From the NCBI GenBank assembly GCA_965658355.1, contig CBFHRX010000043.1, positions 1 through 9,418 on the forward strand: 9,418 nucleotides of DNA. The letters are read 5' to 3'. Positions 1 to 7,045 of this stretch are shown here, piece after piece (position 1 is the stretch's first letter; every line of letters begins with the position of its first letter). Under the pieces are notes generated by a model. It ran no database searches. It worked only from the letters and a program-made list of their open reading frames with translations, and was not told the origin of the DNA. This DNA comes from UBA11891 sp965658355. GTDB taxonomy: Bacteria; Bacteroidota; Bacteroidia; Flavobacteriales; Flavobacteriaceae. The position numbers and the translations under genes are program-made.

Positions 1-1637
1 CCAAAGCGTGTGCCCAGCTCGTAATTCACACTTTCTTCTGCTTTTTCACCAGGGGCACTTCCCGGGGGTGAAAATCCTTTGTGTATCCCTCCAAACAGAG
101 AAAGCTCATTGGAAAAGGTATAGTTAAACCCAAGCCCTGGAATCCAAGTCGTGATTTCGTTTTCTCTAAGCGCACGATCTATTCCTGTTCGATTTGGATC
201 GTTTTTACCATAATCCTCTCTCCCGAGTGAAATAGACTCTACTCGGATACCCGGACTTAAGGTCAGCTGATTTCGCTTGTACTTGTATAGCATATAAGCC
301 GCAAAAGCAGTAGCGCTGGAAATACGATTCCCTTTGGCTCCTTTCGACCCATACGAAGTCAATAGCATATCCGAATTCTGCATTCGATAGCCATCTTCCC
401 ATTGAAAACGATCTTCTTCGTCGTAGTGATAGCGTGCTCCTAGTTCAAAATCATGGAAGTCGCCTGATTCCCCATACCAATGGTAATCTATTTTGGTCTG
501 CAGCCCTTTGGAATTGTACACCCGATTGTTTGCCTTTACCAATAAAGCATCGTCTTCTGAATCCTCAGTACCTTTTAGTAGCTCCAAATGAGAGGCATAG
601 GTTTGCGGGTTCGACAGTAGTGTATTCAATCCCAGGGTCTTTCCATCGGTAGTAAGACCACTGAGTTTGTACCAATTTCTTGAAAAACGGTTGTGATAGG
701 CATTGGTGACAATTTTAAATTGTGACCCTACATTAAGGGTATGCGTAAGCATCCACTGCCGTTGTTCGGCATCCATAACATCTTCTTGTGAAGCCGCATA
801 ACGCATAAAAGGGGATTGGTTAAAATCAGCCTCTGTAATACCTAAATAGGTTTCGTTGGAGCGTTCGTCGTAATAATGATATTTTACTTCAAGAGACTGT
901 GGGAGGGTCGCTTCTTCATTTGTCTGAAAACGAATCTTCCCGGTCAAGTCTGTCGTGTCAAAACCTGTGTTTTCGGCATTCGTAAGTTGTTTAAAGCCAT
1001 CGGAGTTTAAGGCTAAGTACTCAAATACATAGCCTATATTTTGGGTGGACTGCCCAATGCTTGTCAAGAGCTGACTGCTGTTGTAGCTCCCATAAGAGGA
1101 TTGAAAACGAGCTTCAAGTCCTTTATCAGGAACAGCTGTAGACACCAAATTAATGACGCCCCCAGTGGTAAAAGGACCGTACTGTACTTGACTGCTTCCT
1201 TTTAGTATTTCCACCGCTTGCATACGCGCTATAGAAGGAAAATAGTAGGCCGCTGGTGCGCTGTAAGGCGCCGGAGCGATCAACACCCCATCTTCCATCA
1301 AGGTGATCTTAGAGCTCCGCTCCGGAGAGGTTCCTCTAAGGCTAATGTTGGGGCGTAGACCAAAGCCGTCTTCTTCATAAAAGTTGACCCCAGGAACCGC
1401 TTTTAGAGCCCGATTGATATCGATATACCCAAACTCATTCAGCTCCTCTGCTGATAAGAAATAAGAAGCGCCGGTTCGGTTTTGTGCCACAAATTTATTT
1501 CCTAATATGGTATTCGCCTTGATGATTACCTCATCCAGGTTTTGCACAGAATCCTGCTGAACTGTATCGTGTTCTTGTCCCCAACTATTGAGTGATACCA
1601 AGGCCAAAAGCAGTAGATTAAGGTATGAATATTTCAT
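1..1637 (-). CDS. TonB-dependent outer-membrane receptor, FecA/siderophore type (partial, C-terminus missing)
   Basis: Outer-membrane active transporter that takes up a ligand, by family most likely a ferric chelate, using energy from TonB-ExbBD. Read directly on the minus strand: 545 uninterrupted codons from ATG at 1637 to the window edge. A TAA lies immediately before this ATG in frame, so the start cannot be further upstream. Residues 1-20 form a signal peptide (MKYSYLNLLLLALVSLNSWG, then Q). A TonB-box-like LDEVIIKA follows at about 34-41. The plug domain spans about 45-170, with LRPNISLRGTSPERSSK, then LMEDGVLIAPAPY and KGSSQVQYGP followed by TTGGVINL, all typical of the FecA/HemR branch. 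The rest is beta-barrel, ending near a GFSPPG and NYELGTRF segment that is conserved late in such barrels. There is no N-terminal carboxypeptidase-regulatory-like domain, so it is not SusC-type. Family members usually have 700-800 residues, so roughly the last quarter to third is missing. The substrate (ferric citrate or another siderophore) cannot be decided. Confidence 0.93.
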   Translation of the reverse strand, partial: MKYSYLNLLLLALVSLNSWGQEHDTVQQDSVQNLDEVIIKANTILGNKFVAQNRTGASYFLSAEELNEFGYIDINRALKAVPGVNFYEEDGFGLRPNISLRGTSPERSSKITLMEDGVLIAPAPYSAPAAYYFPSIARMQAVEILKGSSQVQYGPFTTGGVINLVSTAVPDKGLEARFQSSYGSYNSSQLLTSIGQSTQNIGYVFEYLALNSDGFKQLTNAENTGFDTTDLTGKIRFQTNEEATLPQSLEVKYHYYDERSNETYLGITEADFNQSPFMRYAASQEDVMDAEQRQWMLTHTLNVGSQFKIVTNAYHNRFSRNWYKLSGLTTDGKTLGLNTLLSNPQTYASHLELLKGTEDSEDDALLVKANNRVYNSKGLQTKIDYHWYGESGDFHDFELGARYHYDEEDRFQWEDGYRMQNSDMLLTSYGSKGAKGNRISSATAFAAYMLYKYKRNQLTLSPGIRVESISLGREDYGKNDPNRTGIDRALRENEITTWIPGLGFNYTFSNELSLFGGIHKGFSPPGSAPGEKAEESVNYELGTRF

Positions 1638-1668
1638 TTATTTAGATTTAATAAATATAATATCAGCG

Positions 1669-1700
1669 CAAAAATAACCAACTTTTTATTTTTATTCATA
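1669..1700 (-). promoter_or_regulatory. Candidate Bacteroidota sigma-A promoter for the TonB receptor
   Basis: On the minus strand TATTTTTG (1676-1669) matches the Bacteroidota -7 consensus TAnnTTTG exactly. TATG (1700-1697), three of four bases of the -33 TTTG, lies 20 bp upstream, within the usual spacing. Transcription would start near 1662, leaving a leader of about 25 nt before the ATG at 1637. Seen by eye; not tested. Confidence 0.55.
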
Positions 1701-1716
1701 CTAAATAAGAAAAAAA

Positions 1717-1764
1717 TTTAACGGCTTTACTGCATTTTTAAATCCTATATAAAAGACCGTTAAA
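1717..1764. promoter_or_regulatory. Bulged 12-bp inverted repeat in the divergent intergenic region
   Basis: The left arm TTTAACGGCTTT (1717-1728) pairs with AAAG plus CCGTTAAA (1752-1755 and 1757-1764) around a single bulged A at 1756. The loop is 23 nt. Read on the minus strand, the stem is followed at once by seven Ts (1716-1710), so it resembles an intrinsic terminator pointing toward the TonB receptor. However, the best receptor promoter lies downstream of it. It may block antisense read-through between the divergent genes, be a protein-binding operator, or act as a leader attenuator if a second promoter exists further upstream. Confidence 0.4.
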
Positions 1765-1812
1765 ACTCCATTTTGAGCTGTGTTTAGGAGTAGGACAAAA
1801 TTTGTATCTTGA

Positions 1813-1841
1813 ATTGAATTATTCAGTTATAGCTATATTTT
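1813..1841 (+). promoter_or_regulatory. Weak promoter candidate for the BNR protein/amidohydrolase operon
   Basis: TATATTTT (1834-1841) matches seven of eight positions of TAnnTTTG, and ATTG (1813-1816) sits 17 bp upstream as a poor -33 element. Transcription would start near 1848, giving a leader of only about 15 nt to ATG 1863 but about 36 nt to ATG 1884. A short inverted repeat, TGAAT-T-ATTCA (1815-1825), overlaps the spacer and could be an operator. All of these matches are weak in AT-rich DNA. Confidence 0.3.
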
Positions 1842-1862
1842 TTTACCCCAAATAGTGGTAAA

Positions 1863-4800
1863 ATGAAACCAAAAGAAACAATTATGCGACAGTTCGTACT
1901 CACCCTTTTACTTGGGGCACTTACCCTTATTCCCAGTATGGCGCAGTCCAAAAAAATGCGGAAACAACAAGCGCAAAACAACAAGCCCGTATACCACCAA
2001 CTCAAATGGCGCAATATTGGTCCTTTTAGAGGGGGGCGTAGTGTAGCCTCTTCGGGGGTCTTTCAGGATCCCCATACTTTTTATATGGGGAGTACCGGTG
2101 GAGGCTTATGGAAAACAACCGATGCGGGTATCCAATGGAAAAACATTTCCGACGGATACTTTAAAACAGGTACTGTAGGAGCTATTGCTGTAGCCGAAAG
2201 CGACCCCAATGTAGTGGTAGTAGGAATGGGGGAACACGCCGCAAGAGGGGTCATGTCCTCTATGGGGGATGGGGTTTACATCTCTACAGATGCAGGAGTA
2301 AGCTGGAAACACAGTGGTTTGGAGTCGAGTCGTCATATCGCCAATATTGAAATACACCCTCAGAATCCCGATATCCTGTATGTGGCGGTTCAAGGTGCCC
2401 AATACGGCCCTAGCAAAGAAAGAGGCATCTATAAATCAGAAGACGGTGGTGCTAGTTGGAAACAACTCTTGTATAAAGGGCCACATGTTGGAGCCGTTTC
2501 CTTGAGTATGGATAAAAACAATCCACGTATACTATACGCTGCCTTGTGGGACCATAAACGAAGCCCCTGGCAAATGATCTCTGGTGGAAAAGGATCGGGT
2601 ATCTACAAATCCACTGACGCGGGTGAAAATTGGGAGCTACTTACCACTGGCTTACCCGAAACTTTTGGCAAATCCGGTATTTCTGTAAGTCGCGCTGATT
2701 CCAACCGAGTCTATATCAATTTGGAAGCCGAAGGCGATAAAAGCGGTGTTTACCGCTCTGATAACGGCGGTAAAACGTGGAAACAAGTAAACAAAGATCG
2801 AATCGCAGTGAGCCGTTCTTGGTACTATATGGAAGTATTTGCCGACCCTGTGGAGGTGAATACTGTCTATGTTCTCAATGCCCCTGCCTTAAAATCTATA
2901 GATGGCGGTAAAAGCTTTCAGGTGATGCCAACCCCTCATGGTGACAATCACCACTTATGGATTCATCCAAAAGACAATCGGGTGATGATCAACTCTAACG
3001 ATGGTGGCGCCAATGTAAGTCTAAACGGTGGCCNNNNNNNNNNNNNNNNNNNNNNNNNNNNNNNNNNNNNNNNNNNNNNNNNNNNNNNNNNNNNNNNNNN
3101 NNNNNNNNNNNNNNNNNNNNNNNNNNNNNNNNNATGGATTCATCCAAAAGACAATCGGGTGATGATCAACTCTAACGATGGTGGCGCCAATGTAAGTCTA
3201 AACGGTGGCCGATCGTGGAGCAGTCAACGCAACCAACCTACGGCTCAATTTTACAGAGTGATCGCCGACCAACAAGTTCCCTACCATGTCTACGGAGGGC
3301 AACAAGACAACTCGGCTATTGGAATCAAGAGTCGCAGTTATGGCCGGGGTATAGACTGGAAAGACTGGTATTCAGTTGCCGGCTGTGAAAGTGCTTTCCT
3401 CGCCTTTGACCCTATCTCTCCGACAACTGTCTTCGGCGGCTGTTATCAAGGAATTTTAGACCGCTGGGATCGAAAAACAGGACAGTCTAAATCCATTAAA
3501 GAATACCCCGAGCTTGCGCTGGGGAATGCTCCCAAAGATTTTAAATACCGCTTTAATTGGAATGCCCCCGTGGTCACAGCACCCTCAGATGCTTCTATTC
3601 TATATCATGCCGGGAATGTCGTATTTAAATCTACCGATCAAGGAAACTCTTGGGAGGTTATCAGCCCAGATCTAACCCGGAATGACAAACGCCAACAAGT
3701 AGCAGGAGGTGCCCCCTACACCAATGAAGCCGCTGGAGGAGAAAATTACAATACCCTGATGAGCTTAATGGTGGCCCCCAATAATCCTGATGAAATATGG
3801 GCTGGTAGTGATGACGGCTTGCTGCATATCACCAGAGATGGTGGGAAAAGCTGGCAGAACATCACCCCAAAAGGGATGGAAGAAGGCATTGTCAACAGCA
3901 TCGATTTTGCCCCCAATACCCCTGGAAAAGCCTATATCACTTTAATGCGCTATAAGTTTATGGACCTAACGCCCTATGTCTATAAAACCGAAGACTATGG
4001 CCAAAAATGGGAATTGATTACCGATGGGATCGAAGGGCAGCATACTTTTGTACGAGTCGTTAGAGCTGATAAAAAAATCCCGGGGCTGCTCTATGCGGGA
4101 ACCGAAACAGGAATGTTTGTTTCTCGTGATGATGGTGAAAATTGGACGGCTCTTCAGCTCAATTTACCCGTTGTCCCTATTAATGATATGTACATTCAAG
4201 ACAATGACTTGATTGCGGCGACAGCAGGGCGGTCTTTTTGGATTCTTGACGATCTAGCACCCTTGCAACAACTGCAAAAACCACAGCAAATAAAGGTGCT
4301 TACCCCCAAAGCAAGCTATCGGATCTTATCAGGTCGCTCAAAAGCGAATTCTATAGGGGAGAACCCGCTCCCAGGCGTAATTTTAGACTATTATTTACCG
4401 AAAGTAAACGATTCTTTAGTTGTTGAATTGGATATTTTAAAAGGGGAGGAAATCATCCGATCCTATACCAATCAAAAAGAGCCTCAAGAAAAAACATGGG
4501 CAGGAGGGCCGGCAAAGAAAAAAATACTCCCCGCCAAAGAAGGATACAATCGTATCTCATGGGATCTAAAAAAAGAAAGACTCCCAGCCGTTTCAGGTGT
4601 TTTTGTATATGGCAACTATGCCGGTAGCACAGCAGCCCCCGGTACGTACACAGCTCGCCTTCGGGTTGCGGGAAAAGAAAGTAGGGCTCCCATTCAGTTA
4701 CTTGCCGACCCTAATATTGTTGCTACAGCAGAAGACTATCGCAAGCAAGAAAATCTTCTTACGGCTATTGATACACACATAAAAGAACTGCATACAGCTG

Positions 4801-5198
4801 TGGCCAAGATGCGAGAAGTCCAGCAGCAACTGACCTTTTATCTAAAAACTCTTGAAGGAGAAGACGCCTACAAAGCGCTTCATACACAAGGAAAAAATCT
4901 TGAAGAAAAACTGCGGGAGTGGGAAGAAAAGCTGATCCAGCCCAAACAAAAAACCTTTCAAGATGTCATCAATTTCAACAATCAACTCAATGCAGAATTC
5001 ATGCATTTAAAAGGCTATGTAGACGAAGCTGACCCCACAGTAACCCAGGGTGCTTTGGACCGTTTTGCCGATTTGAAAAAAGAATGGGAAGCGAATGCTG
5101 CCGATCTTAAATCCCTTATTGAAACCGATATGGAGGCCTTTAACAAGGAGTATCGCGCCCTTGCTATACCCGTATTACAACTTCCAAAAACCCTTTAA
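1863..5198 (+). CDS. Exported sortilin/VPS10-like BNR (Asp-box) repeat protein, interrupted by an assembly gap
   Basis: Large secreted or periplasmic beta-propeller protein of the family often annotated as glycosyl hydrolase, VPS10/sortilin domain or WD40/YVTN/BNR-like repeat protein. Its biochemical role is not established. Two starts are possible: ATG 1863, or ATG 1884 (MRQFVLTLLLGALTLIPSMA, then Q), which begins a classical signal peptide and which I prefer. Asp boxes (S/T-x-D-x-G-x-x-W) recur: TTDAGIQW (2115), STDAGVSW (about 2283), SEDGGASW (about 2436), STDAGENW (about 2610), SDNGGKTW (about 2757), a degenerate SIDGGKSF (about 2895), STDQGNSW (3630), TRDGGKSW (3831), TEDYGQKW (3987) and SRDDGENW (4122). 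After about 4270 comes a beta-rich linker region, then from about 4730 to 5150 a charged, probably alpha-helical or coiled-coil tail. No T9SS sorting domain is visible at the C-terminus. The apparent 1111 codons include 34 undefined residues and a 25-residue repeat caused by the gap; the corrected length is about 1052. It is the first gene of a two-gene operon with the amidohydrolase. Confidence 0.9.
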   Translation: MKPKETIMRQFVLTLLLGALTLIPSMAQSKKMRKQQAQNNKPVYHQLKWRNIGPFRGGRSVASSGVFQDPHTFYMGSTGGGLWKTTDAGIQWKNISDGYFKTGTVGAIAVAESDPNVVVVGMGEHAARGVMSSMGDGVYISTDAGVSWKHSGLESSRHIANIEIHPQNPDILYVAVQGAQYGPSKERGIYKSEDGGASWKQLLYKGPHVGAVSLSMDKNNPRILYAALWDHKRSPWQMISGGKGSGIYKSTDAGENWELLTTGLPETFGKSGISVSRADSNRVYINLEAEGDKSGVYRSDNGGKTWKQVNKDRIAVSRSWYYMEVFADPVEVNTVYVLNAPALKSIDGGKSFQVMPTPHGDNHHLWIHPKDNRVMINSNDGGANVSLNGGXXXXXXXXXXXXXXXXXXXXXXXXXXXXXXXXXXWIHPKDNRVMINSNDGGANVSLNGGRSWSSQRNQPTAQFYRVIADQQVPYHVYGGQQDNSAIGIKSRSYGRGIDWKDWYSVAGCESAFLAFDPISPTTVFGGCYQGILDRWDRKTGQSKSIKEYPELALGNAPKDFKYRFNWNAPVVTAPSDASILYHAGNVVFKSTDQGNSWEVISPDLTRNDKRQQVAGGAPYTNEAAGGENYNTLMSLMVAPNNPDEIWAGSDDGLLHITRDGGKSWQNITPKGMEEGIVNSIDFAPNTPGKAYITLMRYKFMDLTPYVYKTEDYGQKWELITDGIEGQHTFVRVVRADKKIPGLLYAGTETGMFVSRDDGENWTALQLNLPVVPINDMYIQDNDLIAATAGRSFWILDDLAPLQQLQKPQQIKVLTPKASYRILSGRSKANSIGENPLPGVILDYYLPKVNDSLVVELDILKGEEIIRSYTNQKEPQEKTWAGGPAKKKILPAKEGYNRISWDLKKERLPAVSGVFVYGNYAGSTAAPGTYTARLRVAGKESRAPIQLLADPNIVATAEDYRKQENLLTAIDTHIKELHTAVAKMREVQQQLTFYLKTLEGEDAYKALHTQGKNLEEKLREWEEKLIQPKQKTFQDVINFNNQLNAEFMHLKGYVDEADPTVTQGALDRFADLKKEWEANAADLKSLIETDMEAFNKEYRALAIPVLQLPKTL
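2957..3033 (+). repeat. 77-bp direct repeat, left copy, abutting the N gap
   Basis: This 77-bp block is identical, base for base, to 3134-3210 and ends at the last base before the Ns. It encodes WIHPKDNRVM through SLNGG. A length of 77 matches a k-mer size commonly used by de Bruijn graph assemblers, as expected for adjacent contig ends that share k bases. Confidence 0.97.
3034..3133. other. Scaffold gap of exactly 100 N, probably artefactual
   Basis: One hundred consecutive Ns inside the BNR protein gene. This round number is the usual placeholder for a gap of unknown size. The sequence on both sides is the same 77 bp, so the contigs probably overlap and no sequence is missing. Confidence 0.95.
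3134..3210 (+). repeat. 77-bp direct repeat, right copy, abutting the N gap
   Basis: Identical to 2957-3033 and starting at the first base after the Ns. Collapsing the two copies joins SLNGG to RSWSSQRNQPTAQFYRV. This restores an Asp-box-like SLNGGRSW and keeps the reading frame, because 177 bp removed equals 59 codons. Confidence 0.97.
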
Positions 5199-5208
5199 TA
5201 CTATTCGT

Positions 5209-6816
5209 ATGTATACATCAAAATCCTTTTTATTCTCTGGGCTGTTCGCTCTTGCAATAGCACTCCCCTCCCAGGCGCAATACTCAAAATCTTTTCTTAA
5301 GAAAAAGAAAAAAGAAGTCGCCCAAAAAGTAGAAGATCGCCACAAGCAAAATCAGATTATGGTGGACAAGATTTTCAGTTTTGCCGAACTTGGTTTTCAC
5401 GAACAAGAATCTTCGGCCTATCTAAGCGGTATATTGGAAAAGGCAGGTTTTGAGATTACCTATGGTATTTCTGGAATTCCCACGGCTTGGATGGCGCGTT
5501 GGTCACAGGGAGAAGGGGGGCCTGTTATCGCTCTTGGCAGTGATGTGGATTGCATTCCAAAAGCTTCACAATACCCTGGGGTAGCCTATCACAAACCTAT
5601 GGTAGAAGGAGCCCCAGGTCACGGTGAAGGCCACAATGCTGGGATCCCATTGAATATATCTGCTGCTTTGAGTGTGCAAGAGATTATGAAAAAAGACCAA
5701 ATAGCGGGAACGCTCCTTCTATGGCCTGGAATTGCAGAAGAACTTGTGGCTTCCAAAGCATGGTTTGTTCGAGACGGGTATTTTGATGGTATCGATATGT
5801 GCATCTTTACCCATGTAAGCAGCAACCTTTCCGTATCCTGGGGAGAAGCCAGAGGAACTGGCTTGATCTCTGTAGAATATACTTTTGAGGGAGAGGCAGC
5901 CCATTCTGCAGGAGCTCCTTGGAGAGGGAGAAGTGCGTTGGATGCCGCTGAGTTGATGAATGTGGGCTGGAATTACAAACGAGAGCACCTGCATCCACTC
6001 AAACGATCGCATTCCATATTTACAGATGCCGGTGACCAGCCCAATGTGGTTCCTTCGAAAGCTTCTATCTGGTACTACCTCCGCGATGTTACCTATGAGG
6101 GGATTATGAAAATGTATCAAGACGCCAATAATATTGCTAATGGGGCCGCTTTGATGACCGATACCAAAGTACAATCGCGAGTAGTTGGAACCGCTTGGCC
6201 AAGGCACTTTAATAAGGTGATTGCGGAAACTATGGATAAAAACATTCAAACTGTGGGATTGCCGCAATGGTCTGACAAGGACCAACAACTAGCAAAGGCC
6301 GTTCAAAAAGAGGTAGACTCCAAAAACCAAAACGGCCTTGCTCTTGAATTAAGACCAATGGGAAAGCCTTCTAAAATAAGAGTCAGCGGTGGTTCTGATG
6401 ATATTGGGGATGTCTCTTGGACAGTTCCTACTGTTACCTTGCGTTTCCCTTCAAACATTCCAGGCTTGCAAGGACATCATTGGTCAAATGCTATCGCCAT
6501 GGCAACCCCTATCGCCCATAAAGGGGTTACAGCTGGTGCCAAGGTAGTAGCCATGACTGTCTTGGATTTCCTACTGGACAAAAGCTTACTTCCAAAAGCC
6601 AAAGACTACTTTCAAAACGTACAGCAAAAAGAAACTACCTACCGGCCTATGATCAGTGCTTCGGACCCGCCACCAGTAGAACTCAATACCGAAATCATGA
6701 CTACTTTCCGGCCACAGTTGGAAAAGTTCTACTATGACGAAACCCAATACGATTCCTATTTAGAACAATTGGGGATTGAATATCCAACCCTTAAAACTTC
6801 TGAAAAGAAGCAATAG
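5209..6816 (+). CDS. Exported M20-family metallo-amidohydrolase (AbgB-like)
   Basis: Predicted metal-dependent hydrolase of amide or peptide bonds, related to the M20D peptidases and to AbgB (p-aminobenzoyl-glutamate hydrolase subunit B). ATG 5209 is chosen over upstream in-frame starts such as 5095: it lies 10 bp after the previous stop, and it begins a clean signal peptide (MYTSKSFLFSGLFALAIALPSQA, with Q next, about 23 residues). The 535-residue product then has a short lysine-rich stretch, the M20 N-terminal FSFAELGFHEQES segment, and SDVDCIP (111-117). The metal motif is GHGEGHNAG (137-145), followed by AEEL (catalytic Glu 177/178), THV (His202), AAHSAGAPWRGRSAL around His232 in the dimerisation domain, and LQGHHW (His423/424). 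The usual metal-ligand Cys of GCGHN is Glu140 here. Exported forms are typical of Bacteroidota, whereas E. coli AbgB is cytoplasmic. The true substrate is unknown; the tight link to the BNR protein suggests a joint extracytoplasmic degradative role. Confidence 0.88.
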   Translation: MYTSKSFLFSGLFALAIALPSQAQYSKSFLKKKKKEVAQKVEDRHKQNQIMVDKIFSFAELGFHEQESSAYLSGILEKAGFEITYGISGIPTAWMARWSQGEGGPVIALGSDVDCIPKASQYPGVAYHKPMVEGAPGHGEGHNAGIPLNISAALSVQEIMKKDQIAGTLLLWPGIAEELVASKAWFVRDGYFDGIDMCIFTHVSSNLSVSWGEARGTGLISVEYTFEGEAAHSAGAPWRGRSALDAAELMNVGWNYKREHLHPLKRSHSIFTDAGDQPNVVPSKASIWYYLRDVTYEGIMKMYQDANNIANGAALMTDTKVQSRVVGTAWPRHFNKVIAETMDKNIQTVGLPQWSDKDQQLAKAVQKEVDSKNQNGLALELRPMGKPSKIRVSGGSDDIGDVSWTVPTVTLRFPSNIPGLQGHHWSNAIAMATPIAHKGVTAGAKVVAMTVLDFLLDKSLLPKAKDYFQNVQQKETTYRPMISASDPPPVELNTEIMTTFRPQLEKFYYDETQYDSYLEQLGIEYPTLKTSEKKQ

Positions 6817-6837
6817 GCTTCTCTGATAGGACTCTTT

Positions 6838-6869
6838 AAAAGGCCACTGCCCTTGAGTAGTGGCCTTTT
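6838..6869 (+). terminator. Intrinsic terminator after the BNR protein/amidohydrolase operon, possibly bidirectional
   Basis: A perfect 11-bp stem AAAAGGCCACT (6838-6848) and AGTGGCCTTTT (6859-6869) encloses a 10-nt loop and starts 21 bp after the amidohydrolase stop. The descending arm ends in TTTT, with a further T run at 6876-6880. The A/T-flanked symmetric stem could also stop the convergent TSP3 gene, which would then have a 3' leader-out of about 200 nt. No better terminator is seen nearer to 7046 on the minus strand. Confidence 0.85.
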
Positions 6870-7045
6870 GCATGGTTTTTATTGTGACTGCTTATTAGCA
6901 AACAGCTGTTTCTTTTTATTTTAGGAGTGCGCTTCTTAAAAACAGGGGTGAATAGCGTATCCTGCTTGTGTTGCTACTGCTTCTTTTTAGTCCCACCGGC
7001 TTTACAAATAAGGACTTTTAATAGCCTAGAGAAAAAGTCTTTCTA
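6870..7045. other. Convergent intergenic spacer without a gene
   Basis: This 176-bp stretch between the terminator and the stop of the convergent TSP3 gene shows no plausible coding frame. It contains a perfect 12-bp palindrome, AAACAGCTGTTT (6900-6911), with no room for a hairpin loop, and a weak AGTCC/GGACT pair at about 6989-7016. No function can be assigned. Confidence 0.5.

Noticed and set aside
2957..3210. Real tandem duplication or small mobile-element target duplication at the N gap
   Set aside because: Both copies are identical and end exactly at the Ns, and collapsing them restores the expected family sequence in frame. An unmerged contig overlap explains it more simply.
5095..5208. 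N-terminal extension of the amidohydrolase starting at 5095 and overlapping the BNR gene
   Set aside because: It would bury a clear signal peptide that starts at ATG 5209, and would overlap the previous gene by over 100 bp. The extension is just the shifted frame of that gene's end.
5719..6288. Minus-strand open frame of 189 codons inside the amidohydrolase gene
   Set aside because: It lies opposite a well-supported M20 family gene, and its translation shows no recognisable motif, signal peptide or domain.
6900..6911. Perfect palindrome AAACAGCTGTTT between convergent genes
   Set aside because: A single 12-bp palindrome without a second copy, loop or promoter context gives no basis for calling an operator or recombination site.
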